A stretch of DNA of 64,000 bases from Streptomyces sp. R44 (GCF_041053105.1 NZ_CP163444.1:8526501-8590500), one strand, 5' to 3'. Positions 35,132-43,644 are shown, counted from the first letter of the stretch. Translations and numbers: made by a program. Notes: generated by a model not told the origin, from the sequence alone.

Positions 35132-35686
35132 GTGAAGAAGATGACCCTGCGCACCCGTGTCCTGACCGGTACCGTCGCCGCCGGCGCGCTCGCCGCGGGC
35201 CTGTTCGGCACCGTCTCCGCGAACGCCGCCGCCCCGGCCGCCGCTCCCGCCGCCGTCACGGCCGACGCGGGCAACGGCAACACGACGCAGTCGACGCACC
35301 TGGCGATCGAGGCCGCCACGAAGGCCGCGCAGGCGTCCCTGGACGCCGCCGAGAAGGAGAACCAGCGGGTCTCTGTCGCGGTCGTCGACCGCAACGGCAA
35401 CACCCTCGTGACCCTGCGCGGCGACGGCGCCGGCCCGCAGTCCTACGAGTCGGCCCAGAAGAAGGCGTACACCGCCGTCTCCTGGAACGCCCCGACCTCG
35501 GAGCTCGCCAAGCGCCTCACCAACGCGCCGACCCTGCGCGACATCCCCGGCACTCTGTTCCTCGCCGGTGGCGCCCCCGTCACCGCCAAGGGCGCGCCGA
35601 TCGCGGGCATCGGTGTCGCGGGTGCCCCCTCGGGCGACCTGGACGAGAAGTTCGCCCAGGCCGGCGTCGCCGCCCTCGCGAAGTAA
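35132..35686 (+). CDS. hbpS: Secreted haem-binding protein, HbpS/GlcG family
   Basis: This is a 184-residue secreted protein. A signal peptide (LRTRVLTGTVAAGALAAGLFGTVSANAAAP) precedes the HbpS/GlcG domain (about 55-184): THLAIEAATKAAQASLDAAEKENQRVSVAVVDRNGNTL, then YESAQKKAYTAVSWNAPTSELAKRL and AGGAPV..GAPIAGIGVAGA. HbpS binds haem and iron extracellularly and modulates the SenS kinase under oxidative stress. GTG 35132 has AAGGAG 9 bp upstream; ATG 35111 and 35126 are badly placed for it. A hairpin follows the stop. Confidence 0.88.
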   Translation: MKKMTLRTRVLTGTVAAGALAAGLFGTVSANAAAPAAAPAAVTADAGNGNTTQSTHLAIEAATKAAQASLDAAEKENQRVSVAVVDRNGNTLVTLRGDGAGPQSYESAQKKAYTAVSWNAPTSELAKRLTNAPTLRDIPGTLFLAGGAPVTAKGAPIAGIGVAGAPSGDLDEKFAQAGVAALAK

Positions 35687-35699
35687 CACCCCTCAGACC

Positions 35700-35735
35700 C
35701 CGGCGGTGCCCGGCCCCCCGTCCGGGTGCCGCCGG
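35700..35735 (+). terminator. Terminator after hbpS
   Basis: Arms CCGGCGGtgCCCGG (35700-35713) and CCGGGtgCCGCCGG (35722-35735) pair over 12 of 14 positions around an 8-nt loop, followed by TCTTCTC. It lies 13 bp after the hbpS stop. Confidence 0.65.
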
Positions 35736-35764
35736 TCTTCTCGTCACGGACATGGAGGACAGGG

Positions 35765-36358
35765 ATGGACGACCGCAACAGCCGGCTCCTCGCGGCCGCC
35801 CGCCGGGGCGACGCCGACGCGGTCCGCGCCGCCCTGGCGGCGGGCGCCGCGGTGGAGGCCCGCGACGAGGAGCTGCGCTCCCCGCTGCTGCTCGCCTCGC
35901 TCGGCGATCACGTGGCCGCCGCCCGGGCCCTCGTCGAGGCCGGCGCCGACCCGAACGCCCAGGACCGCCGCCAGGACAGCGCATGGCTGGTCACCGGCGT
36001 GACCGGCAGCGTCGAGATGATGCGTACGCTGCTCCCGGCCGGCCCGGACACGACACGGCGCAACCGCTTCGGCGGGATCTCGCTGATCCCCGCGAGCGAA
36101 CACGGCCACGTCGCCTACGTACGGGCGGTCCTGGACGAGACCGACACCGACGTCGACCACGTCAACGACTTCGGGTGGACGGCCCTCCTGGAGGCCGTGA
36201 TCCTCGGCGACGGAGAACGGCCGCACCAGGAGGTCGTCGAACTCCTCCTCACCGCCGGCGCCGACCCGAACCTCGCGGACGCGGAGGGCGTCACCCCCCT
36301 CCGGCATGCCGAACGACGTGGCTTCGACCGGATCGCGCGCCTGCTCACATCAGAGTGA
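35765..36358 (+). CDS. Ankyrin-repeat protein
   Basis: The 197-residue product consists of about five ankyrin repeats. Examples are SRLLAAARRGDADAVRAALAAGAAVEARDEELRSPLLLASLGDHVAAARALVEAGADPNAQD and HQEVVELLLTAGADPNLADAEGVTPLRHAERRGFDRIARLL. There is no signal or membrane segment. Such proteins act as protein-interaction modules; the partner is unknown. ATG 35765 has GGAGGACAGGG upstream. The membrane glutaredoxin gene follows after 26 bp. Confidence 0.9.
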   Translation: MDDRNSRLLAAARRGDADAVRAALAAGAAVEARDEELRSPLLLASLGDHVAAARALVEAGADPNAQDRRQDSAWLVTGVTGSVEMMRTLLPAGPDTTRRNRFGGISLIPASEHGHVAYVRAVLDETDTDVDHVNDFGWTALLEAVILGDGERPHQEVVELLLTAGADPNLADAEGVTPLRHAERRGFDRIARLLTSE

Positions 36359-36384
36359 AAGCCCCTTGGGTAGGCTGCGTCGTC

Positions 36385-36822
36385 ATGACACGTGCATGGA
36401 TCCTGCCGACCCTGATGGTCATCTGCGGCTCACTCGTCGCCGCCGGGCCGATCACCCGGGGGAGCCCCGTCCTAGGCGTCGTCATCCTCCTGGCGTTCCT
36501 GCTGCTCGCCCTGGTCAACTCGCCCCTGATCTTCCCCGGGTCGATCGGCGCGGTGGAAGCCCAGCGGCGCAGCGAGAGCGACGGCCGGCCGATCGTCTAC
36601 TGGCGGCCGGGATGCCAGTACTGTCTGCGGCTGCGCATGAGCCTGGGCCGCCGTGCCCGTCGGCTGCACTGGGTGAACATCTGGCGCGACCCGGACGGAG
36701 CGGCGGCCGTGCGGGCGGTGAACGACGGCAACGAGACCGTGCCGACGGTCTTCGTGGCGGGCCGGCCGTTCACCAACCCCGATCCCGCGTGGGTACGCGA
36801 GCAGCTCTCGCCTTCCGCCTGA
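36385..36822 (+). CDS. Membrane-anchored glutaredoxin-like protein
   Basis: This protein has 145 residues. Two N-terminal transmembrane helices (about 5-20 and 28-46) are followed by a cytoplasmic mycoredoxin/glutaredoxin domain with the redox motif Cys77-Gln-Tyr-Cys80 (WRPGCQYC), the cis-Pro loop ETVPTVFV and GRPFTNP. It probably reduces mycothiol or protein disulfides at the membrane. TAGGCT at 36371-36376, 8 nt before ATG 36385, suggests a nearly leaderless promoter. It is convergent with the ECF41 gene, with only 4 bp between stops. Confidence 0.88.
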   Translation: MTRAWILPTLMVICGSLVAAGPITRGSPVLGVVILLAFLLLALVNSPLIFPGSIGAVEAQRRSESDGRPIVYWRPGCQYCLRLRMSLGRRARRLHWVNIWRDPDGAAAVRAVNDGNETVPTVFVAGRPFTNPDPAWVREQLSPSA

Positions 36823-36826
36823 CGGG

Positions 36827-37780
36827 TCAGCTCGCGCCGTCCTCCGTCCACGGGCGGAGCTTCTCCGGGTTGCGGACCGCCCAGATGCGGGTGACGCGGC
36901 CGTCGGCCAGGTCGAACGCCGCCACGGTCACGGTGACACCGGCGTTCTGGGCGACGAGCCCGGGCTGACCGTTGACGGTCCGTTCCAGGAGCGTCAGCCC
37001 GGGAGCCTTGTCGGCGATGTGGATGAGGTACTGGGCGATGAGCCTGCTGCCCTCGACGGGGCGCAGCACGGTGCCGACCAGGCCGCCGCCGTCGGCCGTC
37101 ATCGTGGCCTCGGGGTCGAGCAGATCGACGAGGGCCTGGATGTTCCTCGCCTCCCAGGCCTCCTTGAAGTGCCGTACCAGGGCCGCTCGTCCGGCCACCG
37201 GCGCCGCCGGGGTCTGCGCGGCGCGGACACGCCGACGCGCCGAGGTCGCCAGCTGCCGGCAGGCAGCGGGGGAGCGGCCGACGATGTCGGCGATTTCGGC
37301 GAACGGGTACCGGAACACGTCGTGGAGGATGAACGCCACGCGTTCGGCCGGCGTCATCGACTCCAGGACGACGAGGAACGCCATGTTCACCGACTCGTCC
37401 AGGGTGATCCGGTCGGCGGGGTCCACCGGCTCGGACCGGTCGCCGTCCGCCCGCACACTGGACCACTCCACACGGTCCGGCAGCGGTTCGGGCAGCCACG
37501 ACCCGACGTAGCGCTCGCGCCGGACCCGCGCCGAGCCGAGCATGTCCAGACAGACACGACCGGCCACCGTCGTCAGCCAGGCCCCGGGCGACTCGACGGC
37601 CTCGCGCTGCCGCGGCGACAGCGCGTACCAGCGGGCGTACGTCTCCTGGACGGCGTCCTCGGCCTCGGCGAGCGAACCGAGCAGCCGGTAGCCGAGGTTG
37701 AGCAGATGGCGCCGCTCGCCGACGACCACGCTCAGGTCCGGCTCGGACCCGTCGAGTCCCGGCTCGATGGAGGTGCTCAT
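36827..37780 (-). CDS. ECF41-type RNA polymerase sigma factor (SigJ-like)
   Basis: This ECF sigma factor has 317 residues. Region 2 (LLNLGYRLLGSLAEAEDAVQETYARWYAL) and region 4 (MTPAERVAFILHDVFRYPFAEIADIVGRSPAACRQLATSARRRV) are complete. A C-terminal SnoaL-like domain (about 205-317), ending in RIWAVRNPEKLRPW, defines the ECF41 group. There the extension acts as an internal anti-sigma element in place of a separate anti-sigma factor. ATG 37780 has GGAG upstream on the minus strand only weakly placed. The usual ECF41 partner, a carboxymuconolactone decarboxylase/oxidoreductase/epimerase, is not adjacent. Confidence 0.9.
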   Translation of the reverse strand: MSTSIEPGLDGSEPDLSVVVGERRHLLNLGYRLLGSLAEAEDAVQETYARWYALSPRQREAVESPGAWLTTVAGRVCLDMLGSARVRRERYVGSWLPEPLPDRVEWSSVRADGDRSEPVDPADRITLDESVNMAFLVVLESMTPAERVAFILHDVFRYPFAEIADIVGRSPAACRQLATSARRRVRAAQTPAAPVAGRAALVRHFKEAWEARNIQALVDLLDPEATMTADGGGLVGTVLRPVEGSRLIAQYLIHIADKAPGLTLLERTVNGQPGLVAQNAGVTVTVAAFDLADGRVTRIWAVRNPEKLRPWTEDGAS

Positions 37781-37975
37781 GATCGCGCGTGCTCCCTGGT
37801 TCGTTCGTGCGATGACGCTCTCGTTCCCGTGCCCGTGCGACGCGAATGAGCGGTCCCGGAAACAAAGTTCGGCACCCGCCTCACATTTCGCGGGCCTGCG
37901 TCGTCGGACAGTCGAGACACTACCGAGCCACCGCCGCGAGGCAACCGCCGCGAGGCAGAAGAAAAGGATCACGTC

Positions 37976-38407
37976 ATGGCCACGACTGCGCAGACCACCG
38001 CGGAGACCACGGCAGCACAGGGCAGCGGCAGCCGCACCTTCCTGCGGGTCTCGATCGCCCTGCAGACCCTCACCCTCTTCTTCCAGGCGTCGACCGCCGG
38101 GCTGTTGCTGACCTCGTCCACCGGCGAGCTGCTCCACAGCGTCGGGGCACGGGTGACGTACGGCGCGACCATGCTGTACGTGCTCGCGGCGGTCCTGGCC
38201 TGGAAGCCGGGCGGCGGTTCGCCCCGTCCGATCCTCTACTCGACCGGCTTCCTCGTCCTCTCCTCGATACAGGTGGTGCTGGGGATCGCGCACAAGCCGG
38301 CCCTCCACCTCCCGCTCGGAGTGCTGATGTTCGGCCTCAGCGTGCTGGCCCTCGCCCAGATCCTCACCGCCCAGTGGAAGGAGCGCTCCGGCACGGGACG
38401 GCGGTAG
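37976..38407 (+). CDS. Four-helix membrane protein beside ECF41
   Basis: The 143-residue product has four predicted membrane helices: VSIALQTLTLFFQASTAGLLL, ATMLYVLAAVLAWKP, ILYSTGFLVLSSIQVVLGI and LPLGVLMFGLSVLALAQIL. The N-terminus is a Thr/Ala-rich soluble lead. No catalytic motif is seen. It is divergent from the ECF41 gene and could be its target: TCACAT at 37881 and CGTCGTC at 37899-37905 loosely recall an ECF41-type -35 and -10. ATG 37976 has AAAAGGATC upstream. Confidence 0.7.
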   Translation: MATTAQTTAETTAAQGSGSRTFLRVSIALQTLTLFFQASTAGLLLTSSTGELLHSVGARVTYGATMLYVLAAVLAWKPGGGSPRPILYSTGFLVLSSIQVVLGIAHKPALHLPLGVLMFGLSVLALAQILTAQWKERSGTGRR

Positions 38408-38468
38408 TCGCCTCCGGGCCCGCCCCCGGTGGCCGGCATGATCGCGGAGCCGTTCTCCTGTGATGCAC

Positions 38469-38886
38469 ATGTCCGCTCCCGTTCATGCCCTCGCCCACCG
38501 GCCGTTGACGACCGAGGCCGTCGCCGAGCTCGTGGCACTGCCGGCCGTGCCGCCCGTCCCGGACGACGACGTCGACGCGGAGGTACGGCTCCGGGGCTGG
38601 GTCGGGGAGGACTCGCTCGTCTGCGAGTCCTTCCGCACCGCGCACGGCCACGTGCTCTGTACGGATGTGGTCAGCCCGTTCGGATGCCAGGAAGCCCGGA
38701 CGTTCCTGGTCTTCGGAGAGGTCTACCCCGTCGACCCGCACGACGAGGACATGGCCAACGCCTCGTGGCTCTACGGCCTCATGGATGCAGCTGTCCTGCA
38801 CTCCCCTCGACTGCGCTCCGGAACTCCCGCCCGCCGAGGACGAGGACGGGCTTGCCGAGTGGATCGCCGCGCACATCGACTGGTGA
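38469..38886 (+). pseudogene. Hypothetical gene with apparent frameshift
   Basis: The first frame encodes MSAPVHALAHRPLTTEAV to LYGLMDAAVLHS and then turns into Arg-rich nonsense. The +1 frame takes over with LDCAPELPPAEDEDGLAEWIAAHIDW and a stop at 38886, an acidic, natural-looking C-terminus. The switch is at CACTCCCCTCGAC; one extra C in the CCCC run (38803-38806) explains it. The intact protein would have about 138 residues. This is either a true frameshift or a sequencing error. The start may be 38460-38469. Family unknown. Confidence 0.55.
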
Positions 38887-38904
38887 CCCGGCCGTCCGGG
38901 GCCC

Positions 38905-39927
38905 TCAGATCCCGGCCAGCAGGGAGCGGCCGAGCGGCGTGAGGCTGTGGAGCACCGCCGTGCCGGTGCGCACCGTGTCGACGAGTCCCGCTCCCCGCAG
39001 GACGCTCGCGTGCCCGCTGGCCGCCGCCAGGGACACGGAGGCACGCTCGGCGAGGGCCGTGGTGGTGGCGGGGGAGCTCAGGAGCGCCAGCACCTGGGCC
39101 CGGGTGCGGCCGAGGAGCGCCGCGAGGGCCTCCGGGCGGTCCTCCACCGGGCCCGCCGCCCCGGCGTGGACCGTGTCGTCGGCGTCGTACATCGGGTAGA
39201 CGAGGACGGTCGCCGCCTCGGGGCGGTACATCACCATGGGGCCGGTCGCGAACCACGAGGGGACCAGCAGGAGCCCACGCCCGCACAGCGGGACGTCGTA
39301 TCCCGACGAGGAGGGCAGGTGCAGCGTCGGCGGCTGCCACCGCCAGGTCGTCCCGAGCGTGGTCAGCAGGGCGTCGACGCCCCCGCGCAGCAGCATCTCG
39401 GCCCGGAGCGCCCGGTCGGTGAGGGTGTCGCGGCGGATCCGCGGCCACAGGGGTTCGACCGAGGTCTCGAAGTAGCGGCGGGTGTCGTCCCGCAGCGCGC
39501 GGGACGCGGCCGGGGAACCCTGGGCGAGCTCGTGGGCCCACCGGCCGGGCCGGGCCAGGCCGCCGTTCCAGCCGGAGACCTCCGGGATCCCGAGATCCCG
39601 CGCGAGCCGTTCCACGGGCGTCGACGCGGCCGCCGCCAGGGCGTCGGCGAAGTCGTGCGCCGAGGGTTGCAGCAGGAAGTCCGGTACGTAGCCGTCCTCG
39701 GCGACGAGTTCGGCGAGGACACCGGCCCGGGCGCCCGCGCCGCCCCGCAGGGAGCGGTGCCACCGGCGGGCTGCGGGCCTCGGACGGTGGAGCTGCCCGC
39801 GGCTCTGGCGCGCACGGCCGGGCCGGAGACTCAGCCGCAGGCTCAGGGCGGTCTCCGAGAGCGCGTCGGCCGCGGGGGCGAGGGTGATCCGGCCGAGGTC
39901 GGCGGCCGTGAAATGAAGGCGGATCAT
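38905..39927 (-). CDS. ArsR-like winged-helix transcriptional regulator
   Basis: This large regulator has 340 residues. The C-terminal winged helix (about 270-335) contains LGRTRAQVLALLSSPATTTALAERASVSLAAASGHASVLRGAGLVDTVRTGTAVLHSLTPLG. The N-terminal 260 residues are a conserved actinobacterial region, opening MIRLHFTAADLGRITLAPAADALSETALSLRLSLRPG and including FDTRRYFETSVEPLWPRI-like sequence, of unknown ligand. It is divergent from the secreted SMP-30-like gene at 40048 and may regulate it. Confidence 0.85.
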   Translation of the reverse strand: MIRLHFTAADLGRITLAPAADALSETALSLRLSLRPGRARQSRGQLHRPRPAARRWHRSLRGGAGARAGVLAELVAEDGYVPDFLLQPSAHDFADALAAAASTPVERLARDLGIPEVSGWNGGLARPGRWAHELAQGSPAASRALRDDTRRYFETSVEPLWPRIRRDTLTDRALRAEMLLRGGVDALLTTLGTTWRWQPPTLHLPSSSGYDVPLCGRGLLLVPSWFATGPMVMYRPEAATVLVYPMYDADDTVHAGAAGPVEDRPEALAALLGRTRAQVLALLSSPATTTALAERASVSLAAASGHASVLRGAGLVDTVRTGTAVLHSLTPLGRSLLAGI

Positions 39928-40047
39928 GCGAACCGATTATCGGCCCGGCGGACCCTTTCACCCAGGGGTGAAAGGCAGTGCGTTCCGGGCGAGGACACAG
40001 GACGCTCCCCTTGTCCCCCTCACCACTCGCCGCCGGAGGTCGCGCCG

Positions 40048-41010
40048 ATGCGCCCCGTCCCCGTCCGAACAGCCTGCCTCGCAGCCACGGTCCTGCTCAC
40101 CGCCCTCGCCGGCGCTCCCGGCCCCGCGAACGCCCGGGAACTGCCCGACACCTATGTCGTCTCCCGGGACCCGGGCGTGCTTCCCGAAGGGATCGCGGTC
40201 ACCCCGGACGGCACCCTGTACGTCTCCTCGGACGGCCGGGGAACCCTGTACCGGGGCCGCGTCGGCGAGCCCGACCTGAAGCCCTTCCCCGCGCGCGGCC
40301 TGGAGAACCGGCCCAGCACCCTGGGCGTGCACACCGACCGGCGCGGCCGGGTCCTGTCCGTGGGCGGTGCGAGCCTGACCGTCCACGACCGTCACGGACG
40401 GCTCCTCGCCACCCGCACGGCACGCAGCGGACCGCTCGGCGCGCCCCGCCTCAACGACCTGGTCGTGACCGAGGACGCCGTGTACGTGACGGACTGGGCC
40501 AACCCCGTCGTCCACCGGGCCGAGATCCGGGGCGCCACGCTCGGCCCCCTCGAACCCTGGCTCGACATCCGCGCCGCCTTCCCGCAGTTCCCCGCCCAGT
40601 ACTGGCTGTTGAACGGCATCGTGGCCGACGAGTCCGGCTCCACCCTCCTGGTGGCGTCCAACGGCACCGAGGCCGTCTGGCGGATCGGCACCGCGGACAA
40701 GGACGTCAGCCGGGTCGACCTCGGCGACCAGTCCTTCGGCCCCGACGGCATGGTGCTCCACGGCCGGACGCTGTACGCCGTGCTCAACTACGGTGCCCCG
40801 CACGGCGTCTACATCGCCAGGCTCGACGAGGAGCTGCGGACGGGCACGGTGACCCATCGCCTCACGGACGGACCCTTCGACCTGCCGACCACCCTGGCGC
40901 GACACGGCTGCCGCCTCTACGTGGTGAACAGCCAGCTCGACGAGCCGCCGGGCCGGCCCCCGTACACCGTGAGCGCGATCGACGACCCGATGTGCGGGGA
41001 CGGACCGTGA
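40048..41010 (+). CDS. Secreted SMP-30/gluconolactonase-like beta-propeller
   Basis: This is a 320-residue secreted protein. The signal peptide (about 1-30, TACLAATVLLTALAGAPGPANA) is followed by a beta-propeller of the SMP-30/strictosidine-synthase-like type. Repeating strands include PEGIAVTPDGTLYVSSDGRGTLYRG, RLNDLVVTEDAVYVTDWANPVVHRA, LNGIVADESGSTLLVASNGTEAVWRI and GPDGMVLHGRTLYAVLNY. It could be an extracellular lactonase or sugar-binding protein. ATG 40048 has GGAGG 9 bp upstream. It is convergent with the metallo-beta-lactamase-fold gene, 10 bp between stops. Confidence 0.83.
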   Translation: MRPVPVRTACLAATVLLTALAGAPGPANARELPDTYVVSRDPGVLPEGIAVTPDGTLYVSSDGRGTLYRGRVGEPDLKPFPARGLENRPSTLGVHTDRRGRVLSVGGASLTVHDRHGRLLATRTARSGPLGAPRLNDLVVTEDAVYVTDWANPVVHRAEIRGATLGPLEPWLDIRAAFPQFPAQYWLLNGIVADESGSTLLVASNGTEAVWRIGTADKDVSRVDLGDQSFGPDGMVLHGRTLYAVLNYGAPHGVYIARLDEELRTGTVTHRLTDGPFDLPTTLARHGCRLYVVNSQLDEPPGRPPYTVSAIDDPMCGDGP

Positions 41011-41020
41011 CCCGCCTGCG

Positions 41021-42001
41021 TCAGCGTGGCTCGGAAGCGGGCCACGCGCGCGGGTAGGGCACGCGCAGCGACTCGGCCGCCACGGGGGTGTGGCCGGCCG
41101 CCGCGCGCAGCCGCCCGTCGCGCAGGACGATCCCGCCCGCGGAGAGCATGGACTTCACCAGGTCGGCGGCCAGCGCCTCGGGCGTGAGACGCAGCAGGCG
41201 TGCGGCGTCCGTCAGCCACGCACGCGCGTGGAGGTACGGTTCGACCTCCTCGGACGGGATGCCGTCGCGGATCATGAGAGCGAAGGCGAAGATCCGGCGG
41301 GCGCCGTACCAGACGGCCCCGTCGGGGTCGTCGACGAGCCGCCGGCCCCGGCGCAGGGCAGCGGCGAAGGCGGCACGCGTGTCGGCCGGGACCGGCCCGT
41401 GGGAGGGCAGGATCACCCGCGGGTCGAGGTCGGCCATCCGCTGGAGGGAGGCGAGCGCCGTGGCCGCCGCGTCGGGACCGTCGAGGGCCAGGTCGACCCA
41501 GCCGACGTCGTAGTCCGACAGCGCGTCGCCGACCACGAGCAGCCGCTCCTCCGGCTGCCACAGGGCCAGGTGGCCCGGCGTGTGACCGGGGGTGCGGACG
41601 ACCTCCCATTCCGTGTCGCCGAGACGGAGGATCTGCCCGTCGTCGAGGGACACGTCCACGGAGTACGGGGCGACCGGCTGGTCGAGGTACTCCGCCGAGC
41701 AACAGCCGGGGTCCCGGCGGGAGATCGCCTCCGCTTCGGGTGCCCCGGCGGCGACGGCGGCGCCCTGCGCCTGGAGGAGGGCGTTGCCGCCGACGTGGTC
41801 GGAGTGCCAGTGCGTGTTCACGACCAGGGCGATCCGCCCGGCCCGCGCACGGGCCCACTCGGTGGTCTCCCGGGCGTGGCCGACGAACCCGGAGTCGACC
41901 AGGGCCGGTTGCCTTCCCTGCAGCAGCAGCGTGTTGGCGTCGGGGAACGGCCGCTGCCACCAGGTGGCCCAGGACGGCAGCTCCGGCGGTCGCAGGCTCA
42001 C
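41021..42001 (-). CDS. Metallo-beta-lactamase-fold hydrolase
   Basis: This MBL-fold protein has 326 residues. The zinc motif is VNTHWHSDHVGG (HxHxDH), with further ligands in TPGHTPGHLALW and VGDALSDYDVG, then LPSHGPVPADT. A C-terminal helical region (about 230-326, HARAWLTDAARLLRLTPEALAADLVKSML) is typical of the group near lactonases and quinolone-signal hydrolases. GTG 42001 has AAGGAG 7 bp upstream; the longer frame to 42205 is not coding. It is divergent from the GNAT gene at 42104. Confidence 0.87.
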   Translation of the reverse strand: MSLRPPELPSWATWWQRPFPDANTLLLQGRQPALVDSGFVGHARETTEWARARAGRIALVVNTHWHSDHVGGNALLQAQGAAVAAGAPEAEAISRRDPGCCSAEYLDQPVAPYSVDVSLDDGQILRLGDTEWEVVRTPGHTPGHLALWQPEERLLVVGDALSDYDVGWVDLALDGPDAAATALASLQRMADLDPRVILPSHGPVPADTRAAFAAALRRGRRLVDDPDGAVWYGARRIFAFALMIRDGIPSEEVEPYLHARAWLTDAARLLRLTPEALAADLVKSMLSAGGIVLRDGRLRAAAGHTPVAAESLRVPYPRAWPASEPR

Positions 42002-42103
42002 GGCGGCGCTCCTTCGGTTTCGACGGACATCACGATCAAGGGATCGTACGGGCGGTCGGATATCCGATCGACACCCCGGTCCCGGTCGGGTTGGCTGGAG
42101 GAC

Positions 42104-42658
42104 ATGCCAGAGCTGCGAACCGATCGCCTTTTGCTCCGCCGTTGGCGGGAGTCCGATCTGGAACCCTGGGCGGCCATGAACGCCGATCCCGAAGTGCGGG
42201 AACACCTCGGGGACCTCCTGACCCGGGAGCAGAGCGACGCCGTGGCGGCCCTCATGCAGGCCGAGTTCGACCAGCGGGGTTTCGGCTGGTGGGCGCTCGA
42301 ATCACAGGCGACCGGTGAGTTCATCGGCCGCGCGGGCCTGGACGTGGTGGGCGAGGACATGCCCTTCGCGGGTGTGGACGTCGGGTGGCGCCTGACCCGT
42401 ACGGCATGGGGCCACGGCTATGCCACCGAGGCCGCGCGGGCCTGTCTGGCCTTCGGCTTCGGGGTCCTCGGGCTGCCGGAGGTGCTCGCGTCGACGACCG
42501 TGAACAACCTTCGGTCCCAGGCCGTCATGCGCCGGATCGGCATGACCCGGAATCCGGCGGACGACTTCGAGGACCCCAGCGTCCCCGAGGGACCGCTGCG
42601 CCGGTGCGTGCTGTACCGGACCCCCGCGGAGCTGCGTACGACCTACCGGGACACGTGA
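42104..42658 (+). CDS. GNAT N-acetyltransferase (RimJ/RimL-like)
   Basis: This GNAT has 184 residues. It opens PELRTDRLLLRRWRESDLEPWAAMNADPEVREHLG, and the acetyl-CoA loop is RTAWGHGYATEAARACLAFGF. The tail has NNLRSQAVMRRIGM. It is similar in type to the GNAT at 17976 but clearly a different gene. ATG 42104 has CTGGAGGAC upstream. It is convergent with the SRPBCC gene, 21 bp between stops. Confidence 0.88.
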   Translation: MPELRTDRLLLRRWRESDLEPWAAMNADPEVREHLGDLLTREQSDAVAALMQAEFDQRGFGWWALESQATGEFIGRAGLDVVGEDMPFAGVDVGWRLTRTAWGHGYATEAARACLAFGFGVLGLPEVLASTTVNNLRSQAVMRRIGMTRNPADDFEDPSVPEGPLRRCVLYRTPAELRTTYRDT

Positions 42659-42679
42659 CGGCCCGACGGATGCCCGGCC

Positions 42680-43171
42680 TCAGGCCCCGGCGGTCGCGGT
42701 CCGCGCGATGCGTTCGAGGGTGGTGCGCATTCCGGCCCGGTTGAGCGCGACGCGGCGGGCGGGGTTCGATCCGGCGAAGACCGTGCCGAGCAGGTCGGCC
42801 ACCTTCGCCCGGGCCCCGTCGGTCCGCAGGTCCTGCCAGAACTCGGTGAGCCGGGTCCCCGAGCCCTCCGGTTCGAAGCGGTAGCCCCAGCGGGCGATCG
42901 GCAGCCCGAAGACGCTGACGTCGAAGACGAACTCGCTGTCCGGGCGCATCCGTGTCACACGCCCCTGCGTCGGCCAGAGGAACGGACCGCGCCGGTTGAA
43001 GCCGACGAACCGGGTTCCGGTCCGTGCCGGAGGCCGCAGGATCCATACGGAGCGGCACTCCGGGCTCCACCGCCCCATGTTCCGCAGGTCGGACACCAGT
43101 TGGTAGACGACCGCAGGCGGCGCGTCGACGACCGTGCTCTCCTCCAGGCTCCACTGCCGATCGATGGCCAT
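42680..43171 (-). CDS. SRPBCC (START-like) domain protein
   Basis: A protein of 163 residues with the polyketide-cyclase/START fold: WSLEESTVVDAPPAVVYQLVSDLRNMGRWSPECRSVWIL, then RFVGFNRRGPFLWPTQGRVTRMRPDSEFVFDVSVFGLPIARWGYRFEPEGSGTRLTEFWQD. Such proteins bind hydrophobic ligands in a closed cavity; the ligand is unknown. ATG 43171 has GGGGAG 8 bp upstream and is preferred over GTG 43210. Confidence 0.87.
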   Translation of the reverse strand: MAIDRQWSLEESTVVDAPPAVVYQLVSDLRNMGRWSPECRSVWILRPPARTGTRFVGFNRRGPFLWPTQGRVTRMRPDSEFVFDVSVFGLPIARWGYRFEPEGSGTRLTEFWQDLRTDGARAKVADLLGTVFAGSNPARRVALNRAGMRTTLERIARTATAGA

Positions 43172-43257
43172 GACCCGCTCCCCTCGTACGGTGGGGGAGA
43201 CCGCCCCCACTCCCTACTCGCCGGTACGTTAGCGGGCGCGGGAGCGGCCTGTCTCGC

Positions 43258-43644
43258 TCAGTTCTCGACGTCCTGCGGGTACCAGCGCAGTTCGACCGTG
43301 TTGCCGTCGGGGTCCTTCACGTAGACCGACTGGGCCGAGCCGCGGGCTCCCCAGCGCGGGACCGGGCCCTCCAGGACCTCGAACCTGCCGGAGTCGATGA
43401 CCTCCTGCCAGTCCAGGGGGTCCACGACCAGACAGATGTGGTCGACGTTGGACTCGCCGCGCGGGCGGGAGAACAGGTCGATGACGGCGGTCTCGTTTAT
43501 CCGCACAGAGGGGAACGACACCTTGCCGGCCCGCCACTCCTCGACGCGCTCGGGGGCCAGGCCCAGGGCGCCTGTGTAGAACTCCAGGGACTTCTCGACG
43601 TCGGTCACGTTGAGCACCAGGTGATCGAAGGCTTTGACTCGCAT
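43258..43644 (-). CDS. VOC-family (glyoxalase/dioxygenase) protein
   Basis: This single VOC-domain protein has 128 residues. Its two beta-alpha-beta-beta-beta modules begin at MRVKAFDHLVLNVTDVEKSLEFYTGALGL and SNVDHICLVVDP. Candidate metal ligands are His8, His69 and Glu118 (NTVELRWYP). It matches glyoxalase- or bleomycin-resistance-like proteins. ATG 43644 gives the family start; upstream sequence in the same frame is not coding. It lies 140 bp downstream of the histidine phosphatase gene. Confidence 0.87.
   Translation of the reverse strand: MRVKAFDHLVLNVTDVEKSLEFYTGALGLAPERVEEWRAGKVSFPSVRINETAVIDLFSRPRGESNVDHICLVVDPLDWQEVIDSGRFEVLEGPVPRWGARGSAQSVYVKDPDGNTVELRWYPQDVEN

Noticed and set aside
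32324..35686. A 1120-codon plus-strand reading frame over the P450, kinase and hbpS
   Set aside because: It is a high-GC shadow frame. The P450 and kinase on the minus strand have full conserved motifs; only its last 184 codons (hbpS) are real.
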